Shown here: positions 57,944 through 64,000 of the stretch, one piece after another
How the letters are laid out: each line of letters starts with the position of its first letter
Position numbering within the stretch: position 1 is the stretch's first letter
Translations under genes and position numbers: made by a program
NCBI GenBank assembly: GCA_019459325.1
Contig: JAIBFA010000026.1
Coordinates: forward strand, 1 to 64,000
Direction: 5' to 3'
DNA: 64,000 nucleotides
From: Thiobacillus sp.
GTDB taxonomy: Bacteria; Pseudomonadota; Gammaproteobacteria; Burkholderiales; Thiobacillaceae
The notes under the pieces: model-generated
Database searches by the model: none
What the model saw: the letters and a program-made list of their open reading frames with translations, nothing else
Told to the model about the DNA's origin: nothing

Positions 57944-58666
57944 ATGAAATTTCCACTGCGTTTTTCCGGCCTTGCGCTGGCCGCCACCCTGTTGTTCGCT
58001 GCGACTGCGCACGCCAACGAGTCTGTCATCCGCAAGGCGCTGATACAGCAGTTTCCCGGTGCGACGATCAGCTCGGTGACGAAGACCCCCTACAGCGGAC
58101 TGTTCGAGGTCTATCTCGACGGCCAGCTGGTGTACGTCGACGCCAAGGCGCAATACGTGTTCGCCGGCGACGTGATCGATCTGAAAAACCGTAACAACCT
58201 GACGCAGACGCGTTTGAATCATTTGCAGGCCATCAAGTGGGACAGCCTGCCGTTCAACAACGCGTTGAAGACGGTCAAGGGCAATGGCGCGCGCAAGCTC
58301 GTGGTGTTCTCCGACGTAGATTGCCCTTATTGCCGCAAGTTCGAGGCCGAGCTCGCCAAGGTCGACAACATCACCGTCTACACGTTTCTCTATCCGATCG
58401 AAGGCCTGCACCCCAAGGCGGTGCAGGCATCGAAGCAGATCTGGTGCGCACCTGATCGCAACAAGGCGTGGGACGAATACATCACCCGCGGCACCGTGCC
58501 GAACAACGATGGCAAGTGCGCCAACCCGGTCGACGCCACCATTGCGCTGGGCAACAAGCTGAAGGTTTCCGGAACGCCCACCCTGTTCTTCGCCAATGGC
58601 CAGCGCGTGCCCGGCATGGTGCCCGCTGCACAATTGGAGCGTCTGCTGGCCGCCAACGCCAAATAA
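57944..58666 (+). CDS. DsbC-family periplasmic disulfide isomerase
   Basis: Thiol:disulfide interchange protein of the DsbC/DsbG type, 240 residues. Signal peptide residues 1-22 ending AHA, N-terminal dimerisation domain (VIRKALIQQFPGATISSVTKTPYSGLFEVYLDGQLVYVDAK), and thioredoxin fold with active-site CPYC in VFSDVDCPYCRKFEAEL near residue 126, a second Cys pair (WCAP ... GKCANP), and cis-Pro SGTPTLFF. The ATG at 57944 is chosen over an upstream one because it starts the signal peptide and follows CCGGAG. The gap before it is T-rich. Confidence 0.94.
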   Translation: MKFPLRFSGLALAATLLFAATAHANESVIRKALIQQFPGATISSVTKTPYSGLFEVYLDGQLVYVDAKAQYVFAGDVIDLKNRNNLTQTRLNHLQAIKWDSLPFNNALKTVKGNGARKLVVFSDVDCPYCRKFEAELAKVDNITVYTFLYPIEGLHPKAVQASKQIWCAPDRNKAWDEYITRGTVPNNDGKCANPVDATIALGNKLKVSGTPTLFFANGQRVPGMVPAAQLERLLAANAK

Positions 58667-58668
58667 GC

Positions 58669-59274
58669 ATGAGTTCCGACTTCTGGGATGCGCGCTACGC
58701 GACCGACGATTACATTTTCGGCACCGCGCCGAACGTGTTTCTGGCGAGCCAGGCGGCGCTGATTCGGCCCGGCATGCGGGCCCTGGCGGTTGCCGACGGT
58801 GAGGGCCGCAACGGTGTGTGGCTGGCCGAGCAGGGCGCTTCGGTGCATGCCATCGACGTCTCGTCGGCGGCGCTGCAGAAGGCGCGCAAGCTCGCCGCCG
58901 AGCGGGGCGTGACGCTGGAGACCGAGCAGGCCGACGTGCTCGACTGGGCCTGGCCGGAGGCGGCCTACGATCTGGTCGCGGCCATCTTCATCCAGTTTGC
59001 GCCGCCGCCCGAGCGCGACCGCATCATCGCCGGCATCCGCCGTACGCTGAAGTCGGGCGGCGTGCTGATCCTGCAGGGCTACACGCCGAAGCAGATCGAA
59101 TTCGCCACCGGCGGGCCGGGCAATCCGGCCAATCTGTATTCCGCCGATCTGCTGCGCGACTGGTTCGGCGACTGGGACATCCTGCATCTGCGAGAGCACG
59201 AATCGGTCATCAGCGAGGGCAGCCATCATCACGGCATGTCGGCGCTGGTGGATATGGTGGCCAGAAAGGCCTGA
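58669..59274 (+). CDS. SAM-dependent methyltransferase (TehB/thiopurine-type)
   Basis: A 201-residue class I methyltransferase. FWDARYATDDYIFGTAPNVFL at the N-terminus, SAM loop ALAVADGEGRNGVWLAEQGASVHAIDVS near residue 40-66 (variant of GxGxG) and LVAAIFIQFAPPPERDRIIAGI. This pattern is common in tellurite-resistance TehB-like proteins, but substrate specificity cannot be assigned. Starts three bases after the DsbC-like stop. Confidence 0.86.
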   Translation: MSSDFWDARYATDDYIFGTAPNVFLASQAALIRPGMRALAVADGEGRNGVWLAEQGASVHAIDVSSAALQKARKLAAERGVTLETEQADVLDWAWPEAAYDLVAAIFIQFAPPPERDRIIAGIRRTLKSGGVLILQGYTPKQIEFATGGPGNPANLYSADLLRDWFGDWDILHLREHESVISEGSHHHGMSALVDMVARKA

Positions 59275-59278
59275 GGAC

Positions 59279-59300
59279 GGGCGCTTGAAGACAAGCGCCC
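59279..59300. terminator. Hairpin between convergent methyltransferase and hmp
   Basis: GGGCGCTTG / CAAGCGCCC, a perfect 9-bp stem with AAGA loop, in the 32-base gap between two converging genes. No T-run follows on either strand, so termination efficiency is doubtful. Confidence 0.5.
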
Positions 59301-59306
59301 TATGGC

Positions 59307-60500
59307 TTAATGCGTCAGCAAGCGGGTGCTGGGGCCGAAGACTTCGTAATGCAACTGTTCATCCCGGAAGCCCAGCTGCAGAAGCTGGGTGTTGAGCGCG
59401 GCCATGAACGGCTTGGGCCCGCAAAAATACACCTCGGCGTCCGGCTGCGTGAGCCATTGCGACAGGACCGTCTGATCGAGATAGCCCTGGTGGTCGGCGC
59501 CGCTGCCGGTTTCATAGCTGACGTAGTAGCTGAAACCATGCTGCGCGCTGAGTTGGCGCAGCTCACCCGCCATCACGTGATGCGCCGGATCGCGGCAGCA
59601 ATGGATGAACACCAGATCGGACACGTCCTCGCCGGTTTCGATGCGGTGCAGCAGCATGCTCAGCAAGGGCGTGATGCCGACCCCGCCCGCGATCAGAACC
59701 AGTTCCCGGTCGGGATGCTTGACGGTGAAGTCCCCTGTCGGCGGCTGTACCCACACCTGGTCGCCGGGCTGCGCGCCGTGCAGATGATTCGACACCTTGC
59801 CTTCGTGGCTGGGCGGCGTGCTTTCGGCCTTGACGGTGATGCGGTAGGTATCTTTTCCAGGGGCGTCCGAGAGCGAATACTGGCGGATCTCGTCGTATTC
59901 ATGGCCGGGCACCCTGACCTTGATGCCCAGATACTGGCCCGGCTCGAAGTCGGCGATGGGTTTGCCGTCCTCGGCTTGGAGATAGACTGACTTGATGCCG
60001 CTGGCTTCGTCGCGGATCTCACGGATGACAAACGGGCGAAAACCGCGCCAACCGCCGGGCTTCGTGGCATTGTGGCTGTAGATGCCTTCCTCGGTCTGGA
60101 TGAAGATGCCGGCGAGTTGAGCGTACGCCTCGGCCCAGGCGCCGAGCACGGGATGGTCTGCTTCCAGGCCCAGATGGTCCTGGATGGCCTCCAGCAGATA
60201 TTTGCCGACGATCGGATAGTGCTCGGGCGCGACCTGCAGACTGGCGTGCTTGTGGGCGATGCGGCTGACCATGGGCCCCAGGTTCTGCAGCTTGTCGATG
60301 TGGGTGGCGTACATGAACACCGACTCGGCCAGCGCGCGGGATTGCTCGCCCTGCGCCTGATTGGCCATGTTGAAGATGTGCTGCAGCTCCGGGTGCTGCG
60401 CAAACAGCTTGGAGTAGAACAGGTCGGTGATCGCCTTGCCCTGCTCGGCCAGCAGCGGCGCGGTGGATTTGATGGTTGCCAGCGTTTCGGCAGATAGCAT
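59307..60500 (-). CDS. hmp: Nitric oxide dioxygenase (flavohemoglobin Hmp)
   Basis: Oxidises NO to nitrate with O2 and NAD(P)H. 397 residues: globin domain (1-140) with the proximal His in KHASLQVAPEHYPIVGKYLLEAI, FAD domain with EIRQYSLSDAPG, and NAD domain with LIAGGVGITPLLSMLL and VYFCGPKPFMAAL. Family length and all three domains are complete. A sigma-70-type promoter and a large dyad lie in the gap to the divergent nsrR, which fits NO-responsive repression. Confidence 0.96.
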   Translation of the reverse strand: MLSAETLATIKSTAPLLAEQGKAITDLFYSKLFAQHPELQHIFNMANQAQGEQSRALAESVFMYATHIDKLQNLGPMVSRIAHKHASLQVAPEHYPIVGKYLLEAIQDHLGLEADHPVLGAWAEAYAQLAGIFIQTEEGIYSHNATKPGGWRGFRPFVIREIRDEASGIKSVYLQAEDGKPIADFEPGQYLGIKVRVPGHEYDEIRQYSLSDAPGKDTYRITVKAESTPPSHEGKVSNHLHGAQPGDQVWVQPPTGDFTVKHPDRELVLIAGGVGITPLLSMLLHRIETGEDVSDLVFIHCCRDPAHHVMAGELRQLSAQHGFSYYVSYETGSGADHQGYLDQTVLSQWLTQPDAEVYFCGPKPFMAALNTQLLQLGFRDEQLHYEVFGPSTRLLTH

Positions 60501-60526
60501 GATGTCTCCTGGGCATTCGGGGAATA

Positions 60527-60557
60527 TTCAAACATACAAACTGGATGAATGTTTGAA
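60527..60557. promoter_or_regulatory. Putative NsrR operator between hmp and nsrR
   Basis: TTCAAACAT and ATGTTTGAA form a perfect 9-bp dyad separated by 13 bases; further symmetric pairs inside (CA/TG) extend it over 31 bp. It sits just downstream of the hmp -10, where a repressor would block transcription. A second, smaller dyad ATTAG-N6-CTAAT lies at 60565-60580. Confidence 0.55.
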
Positions 60558-60562
60558 CTCGA

Positions 60563-60592
60563 ATATTAGGTGAATCTAATGATTGGGGTCAA
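60563..60592 (-). promoter_or_regulatory. Sigma-70-type promoter of hmp
   Basis: On the minus strand TTGACC (60592-60587), 18-base spacer, TAATAT (60568-60563). The predicted start falls in the large dyad at 60527-60557. Confidence 0.65.
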
Positions 60593-60628
60593 GTAAAATG
60601 CCTGCAGACGGTTGAAGGACATCGACGC

Positions 60629-61066
60629 ATGCGGCTCACCAAACATACGGACTATGCTTTTCGGGTGCTGATTTATCTGGCGTCGATGCCGGAAGATCGG
60701 CAGTCAACCGTGCAGGAGATCGCCGAGACATTCGACGTGTCGCGCAGTCATATCATGAAAATCGTGCACAAGCTGGCTGGCGCCGGCCTGATCCACGCAA
60801 GCCGGGGCCAGCACGGCGGGATCAAGCTTGGCCAGCCGAAGGAGACCATCGATTTGCGCACGGTGATCGAATTGATGGAAGCGACGCTGACCCCGGTCAA
60901 CTGCGACGACCCGAGCTGCGTCATCAAGAAAAACTGCACCCTGAAAAACATCCTGTTCGAGGGCCAGCGTCATTTCCTCGAGCATGTCGGGCACTACACG
61001 CTGGCCGATCTGGCGGAGCCGGTGGTGTCGATCATGGGCCTGTTGAACAAGGGCGGGCGCGACTGA
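60629..61066 (+). CDS. nsrR: NO-responsive Rrf2-family repressor NsrR
   Basis: A 145-residue Fe-S repressor that senses nitric oxide. N-terminal winged helix RLTKHTDYAFRVLIYLASMP and EIAETFDVSRSHIMKIVHKLAGAG; the three cluster cysteines in NCDDPSCVIKKNCTLKN (C-x4-C-x5-C near residues 92-103) are present. Divergent from hmp, its best-known target. AAGGA about ten bases before the ATG. Confidence 0.94.
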   Translation: MRLTKHTDYAFRVLIYLASMPEDRQSTVQEIAETFDVSRSHIMKIVHKLAGAGLIHASRGQHGGIKLGQPKETIDLRTVIELMEATLTPVNCDDPSCVIKKNCTLKNILFEGQRHFLEHVGHYTLADLAEPVVSIMGLLNKGGRD

Positions 61067-61076
61067 CCGGAGTTTT

Positions 61077-61937
61077 TCAGGTGCGCGCCTGCTCGTCACG
61101 GGCCAGGGTGCGCAGACCGTCGAGCGCATTTTTTAGCGTGCTGCTGTCGCTGTCGCGTGGAAACACCATCCAGGCTGGCAATTTGAACTGCGGGCTATCG
61201 GGGACGCGCCACAGCTGCCCCGCCTCGATGTAACGCCGCACCAGGCGCTGGGGAAAATAGCCGCTGCCGCCGTACGTCAGAAGCTGCTGCACGCCCAGCC
61301 AGCCGATGTTGGCAACCAGCGTGGGCGGTGGGGCATCGGGATAATGGTCGCTGAACTGGGCATGGAATTCCGGCCCCCAGTCGATGTGGATATAGCCTTC
61401 GTCCGGCCAGCCGCGTTTGAGATCGCTGGTCACCAGCAGCAGGGTCTCGTCGAACAGCGGTTCAACCACCAGGCCGGGGCGCGAGGTCGGCGTGTACATC
61501 ACGCCGATGTCCACTGTGCCCTCGATCAGGCCCTGCATGATGTCGGGTTCGAAGCCGATTTCCAGACGCAGCGACACGTCCGGCGCCGCTTCCTGCATCC
61601 ATGCCACCCAGTGCGGCAAAAAGCCTTCCCACAATGCAATCCGTCCCGACAGCGTCAGCACATCGTGAAAGCCCTGCGGCAGGCCGACGTCGTGCACCGC
61701 CTGCTCGACCGTGCGCACCAGGTGTTTGGCATGTCGCAGGAAGCGCTTGCCGGAAGGCGTCAGCTCCGCACCGTTGCGGCCGCGCTGGAACAGACGCGCG
61801 CCCAGCGTGGTTTCCAGCGTGTGGATGCGCGCGCTGACGGTCGATTGAGTCACGTGCAGCCGGCTGGCGGCCGCAACGAAGTTGCCGGTGGCAGCCACCA
61901 TCAGAAAGGTTCGGGCGAGTTCGGTGTCCATGGTCAT
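61077..61937 (-). CDS. LysR-family transcriptional regulator
   Basis: A 286-residue LysR-type regulator. Winged helix with ARTFLMVAATGNFVAAASRLHVTQSTVSARI (residues 8-40), linker helix, and a substrate-binding domain. The effector is unknown. It is divergent from the DsrC-like gene, and the 99 bases between carry an ATTA-N11-TAAT site, so it probably controls that gene. A second in-frame ATG six bases later (61931) is an equally possible start. Its stop is 10 bases from the end of nsrR on the other strand. Confidence 0.9.
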   Translation of the reverse strand: MTMDTELARTFLMVAATGNFVAAASRLHVTQSTVSARIHTLETTLGARLFQRGRNGAELTPSGKRFLRHAKHLVRTVEQAVHDVGLPQGFHDVLTLSGRIALWEGFLPHWVAWMQEAAPDVSLRLEIGFEPDIMQGLIEGTVDIGVMYTPTSRPGLVVEPLFDETLLLVTSDLKRGWPDEGYIHIDWGPEFHAQFSDHYPDAPPPTLVANIGWLGVQQLLTYGGSGYFPQRLVRRYIEAGQLWRVPDSPQFKLPAWMVFPRDSDSSTLKNALDGLRTLARDEQART

Positions 61938-61954
61938 CTATCGGGTTTTTCGAT

Positions 61955-61973
61955 ATTAGACACCAAAATTAAT
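61955..61973. promoter_or_regulatory. LysR-type T-N11-A box
   Basis: ATTA-GACACCAAAAT-TAAT, an inverted repeat with the 11-base spacing typical of LysR binding sites, placed 18 bases from the regulator start and 64 bases before the DsrC-like start. Downstream TTGGAT and TAAACT separated by 18 bases could be the DsrC-like promoter. Confidence 0.55.
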
Positions 61974-62036
61974 CGTTGGATGGATATATAAGAAATCCCT
62001 AAACTAGCCTCTCCTACAACTGACAAGGAGCCTGCC

Positions 62037-62375
62037 ATGAATCAAGTACCTGATATCGCGGCCTTGATGCCCGAACGTGATGCCGAGGGGTATCTGGTTG
62101 AGCCCGGCGACTGGAACGAGGACGTGGCCCAAGCTTTGGCGCAGGAAGAGAACATCCAGCTCAACGAAGACCACTGGGACACGATCCGGTTCATGCGCGA
62201 CTACTTTGACGAGCATCAGGTCATCGCCGATGCCCGTTTTGTCATCAAGCACCTGGCAGAACGTATGGGGAAGGATGCGCAGAAGAAGCTGTTCGAACTC
62301 TATCCCTATGGCTACGTGAAGCAGGCCTGCAAGATTGCCGGCATGCGGCGACCGCGCGCCTGGAGTACGGGTTGA
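62037..62375 (+). CDS. DsrC/TusE-family protein lacking the penultimate cysteine
   Basis: A 112-residue DsrC-like fold: RDAEGYLVEPGDWNEDVAQALAQEENI, HWDTIRFMRDYFDEHQVIADARFVIKHL and LFELYPYGYVKQACKIAG. In true DsrC two C-terminal cysteines carry persulfide or trisulfide; TusE keeps the penultimate one. Here the inner Cys is present (KQACKIAG) but the C-terminus reads RRPRAWSTG with no cysteine. Such variants have been proposed to be regulatory rather than sulfur carriers. Strong AAGGAG eight bases before the ATG. Divergent LysR regulator. Confidence 0.9.
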   Translation: MNQVPDIAALMPERDAEGYLVEPGDWNEDVAQALAQEENIQLNEDHWDTIRFMRDYFDEHQVIADARFVIKHLAERMGKDAQKKLFELYPYGYVKQACKIAGMRRPRAWSTG

Positions 62376-62428
62376 GGCCTCGCGCCCGGTAGGACTGGGC
62401 GAAAACCCCCACGCTTGATGCATGCGCT

Positions 62429-62462
62429 GCCCTGCTGGTTCAGGGCCTGTACGCCTTTTTTT
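62429..62462 (+). terminator. Possible terminator after the DsrC-like gene
   Basis: GCCCTG / CAGGGC hairpin with 6-base loop at 62429-62446; a run of seven T follows at 62456-62462 after nine further bases, so it is imperfect. Confidence 0.4.
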
Positions 62463-62497
62463 GTCTTTAACTCCGTCCCTTCAATGGATTCACGATA

Positions 62498-63205
62498 ATG
62501 GTACGCAAACTGGCTTACTCGGTTTCGGAACGCGAGCACTGGATTTCAGCCGCCGGTGGCCTCGTCGGCATCCTCGCCGTGTTGTGGTCGAGCCATTTCT
62601 GGATCGACGGGCATGGCGGCGTGCTGGCCATCGCCTCGATGGGGGCCTCCGCCGTACTGCTGTTCGCCGCGCCGCATGGGGCGCTGTCGCAGCCGTGGCC
62701 GGTTCTGGGCGGCCATCTGGTGTCGGCGCTGGTCGGCGTCACCTGTGCGCGCTGGTTCGGCGGCGAGCCGATGCTGGCGGCTTCGCTGGCGGTGGCGCTG
62801 TCGATCGCCGCCATGTACGGCCTGCGCTGCCTGCATCCGCCGGGCGGGGCGACCGCGCTGTTTGCCGTCCTCGGGGGTGATTCCGTGCATGCGCTCGGCT
62901 ATGGCTATCTGTTCAGCCCGGTGCTGCTGAATATCGTCGTGCTGGTTACCGTGGCGGTATTGTTCAACTACCCGTTCGCCTGGCGACGCTATCCGCAAAG
63001 CTGGCATCGCCGCACGCAACCGGTTGTCATGCCTGCGGAAAAAAGCATGATTCCGCACAGCAGTCTGGTCTACGCGCTGTCCCAGATCGACACCTTCGTC
63101 GACATCAGCGAAGACGACCTGCAGCGCATCTACGCATTGGCGCTCGGGGAGCAGGCGCAGCCCACTCACCAGGCTACGTCACAGCCCGCCGAGTCGCTGC
63201 GCTAA
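62498..63205 (+). CDS. HPP family membrane protein
   Basis: A 235-residue protein with four to five membrane helices and the diagnostic CLHPPGGATALFAVLGG near residue 112. Members of this family have been linked to nitrite transport in plastids and cyanobacteria, but bacterial roles are mostly untested. The C-terminal 60 residues are soluble and polar (MIPHSSLVYALSQIDTFVDISEDDLQRIYALAL), a regulatory-looking tail. No coupled partner. Confidence 0.88.
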   Translation: MVRKLAYSVSEREHWISAAGGLVGILAVLWSSHFWIDGHGGVLAIASMGASAVLLFAAPHGALSQPWPVLGGHLVSALVGVTCARWFGGEPMLAASLAVALSIAAMYGLRCLHPPGGATALFAVLGGDSVHALGYGYLFSPVLLNIVVLVTVAVLFNYPFAWRRYPQSWHRRTQPVVMPAEKSMIPHSSLVYALSQIDTFVDISEDDLQRIYALALGEQAQPTHQATSQPAESLR

Positions 63206-63257
63206 CGCCGGTCAGCGCACCGCTTCAGCCGTGCCCGGCGCTTGTCGGCTTGACGCC

Positions 63258-64000
63258 TTATCCCAGCGCGGTATCCAGCATCATCATGACGACGAAGCCG
63301 CTGATGATGCCCAGCGTGGCGGCCTGTTCGTGGCCCTTGCGATGGGTTTCCGGAATGATTTCGTGCGACACCACCCAGATCATCGCGCCGGCGGCAAAAC
63401 CCAGCCCGGCCGGGTAGAGCGGCGCGAATCCCGAGGTGAGCGCGACGCCGACGATGGCGCCGAGCGGCTCGGCCAGTCCGGTGAGTGCGGCGATGGCGAC
63501 CGCCTGCCACGGCGCATAGGCGATGGTGCGCAGCGCCACTGCGACCACCAGGCCTTCGGGGATGTCCTGGATCGCGATCGCCGCGGCAAGCGGCACGCCG
63601 ACCGAGGTGTTGCCCCCGGAAAAGCCGACGCCGATCGCCATGCCTTCGGGGAAGTTGTGCAGCGCGATGGCGAACACCATCAGCCAGACGCGGCGCAGAT
63701 GCACCCATCCGGGTCCGTGGCGGCCGGCGCCAGGATGCTCGTGTGGCACCGCCTTGTCGGCCAGCAGCAGGAACAGCGCGCCCAGCACCAGCCCGGCTGC
63801 GACCAGGGCGGCGCCGGCGGGCTTGCTGCCGAGGATCTCGGTGCCGGCAGCGACGCCGGGCAGAATCAGTGAAAAGGATGCCGCCGCTGCCATCACCCCG
63901 GCGCCGAAGCCGAGCATGATGTCTTCCCAACGCGTGGAAATCTTGCGCACAAACAGCGCCGGAAACGCGCCCAGTGCGGTGGCCAGCGCCGCCACGCCGG
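63258..64000 (-). CDS. ZIP family metal transporter, 5' end beyond window
   Basis: Divalent metal (Zn/Fe/Mn) importer of the ZIP/GufA group. At least 245 residues in window; the frame is open to the last base, so the N-terminus is probably cut. Eight membrane helices; the metal sites are HNFPEGMAIGVGF (TM4) and IQDIPEGLVVAVAL (TM5), with HEIIPETHRKGHEQ near the C-terminus. A His-rich loop HEHPGAGRHGPG sits between TM3 and TM4 as usual in ZIP. Confidence 0.92.
   Translation of the reverse strand, partial: GVAALATALGAFPALFVRKISTRWEDIMLGFGAGVMAAAASFSLILPGVAAGTEILGSKPAGAALVAAGLVLGALFLLLADKAVPHEHPGAGRHGPGWVHLRRVWLMVFAIALHNFPEGMAIGVGFSGGNTSVGVPLAAAIAIQDIPEGLVVAVALRTIAYAPWQAVAIAALTGLAEPLGAIVGVALTSGFAPLYPAGLGFAAGAMIWVVSHEIIPETHRKGHEQAATLGIISGFVVMMMLDTALG

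Overview
The window is a 64 kb stretch of dense, high-GC chromosome (60-base lines I counted by hand run near 67% G+C in ordinary genes) from a betaproteobacterium. Several things point to a Thiobacillus-like or related sulfur-oxidising, Nitrosomonadales-type bacterium: the gene orders rpsU-yqeY-dnaG-rpoD, ffh-rpsP-rimM-trmD-rplS, pilB-pilC-pilD-coaE-zapD-yacG and lptD-surA-pdxA-rsmA, a DsrC/TusE-family protein, and a PEP-CTERM exported protein. The genus is an inference. No tRNA, rRNA, CRISPR array, transposase or prophage gene was recognised.

Layout. 1-4 kb: macromolecular-synthesis operon on the minus strand (rpoD cut by the window edge, dnaG, yqeY, rpsU), with tsaD divergent. 5-11 kb: plsY and an unknown coiled-coil membrane protein, then folB, a TauE/SafE exporter, an aspartoacylase-like hydrolase, a GCS2-type ligase and an M14-like hydrolase. 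11-16 kb: xerD, ogt, the rplS-trmD-rimM-rpsP block with its terminator and promoter, and ffh. 16-24 kb: a cytochrome c assembly-like protein, a CorC-type transporter, type IV pilus genes pilBCD, coaE, zapD, yacG. 24-33 kb: rpiA, ilvA, slt, an NDUFA9-like protein, cca, a CigR/RcnB-like lipoprotein, archease and rtcB (RNA repair), fpr. 33.8-40.9 kb is the least conventional part: three small exported proteins, a two-component system, a pair of tandem paralogous ~50-residue proteins behind a sigma-54-type promoter, an ABC-F ATPase and an AT-richer PEP-CTERM gene. 41-48 kb: glyQS, gmhB, plsC-like, a YgjP-type metallopeptidase, gloA, a DUF4202 gene. 47-61 kb: rsmA-pdxA-surA-lptD, amgK-murU (peptidoglycan recycling), pepP and two UbiH-family hydroxylases, a DsbC-like protein, a methyltransferase, and the hmp/nsrR nitric-oxide pair. 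61-64 kb: a LysR regulator divergent from a DsrC-like protein, an HPP membrane protein and a ZIP transporter cut by the edge.

Most of the window is core housekeeping with tight translational coupling (many 1-4 nt overlaps). The observations I rate highest are the tandem small-protein pair with its TGGCAC-N5-TTGCA promoter, the four in-frame 30-nt palindromic repeats inserted in a UbiH-type hydroxylase, the DsrC-like protein that lacks the penultimate cysteine, the exporter/ligase/two-hydrolase cluster, and a partial duplication of the gloA start around a palindromic insert.
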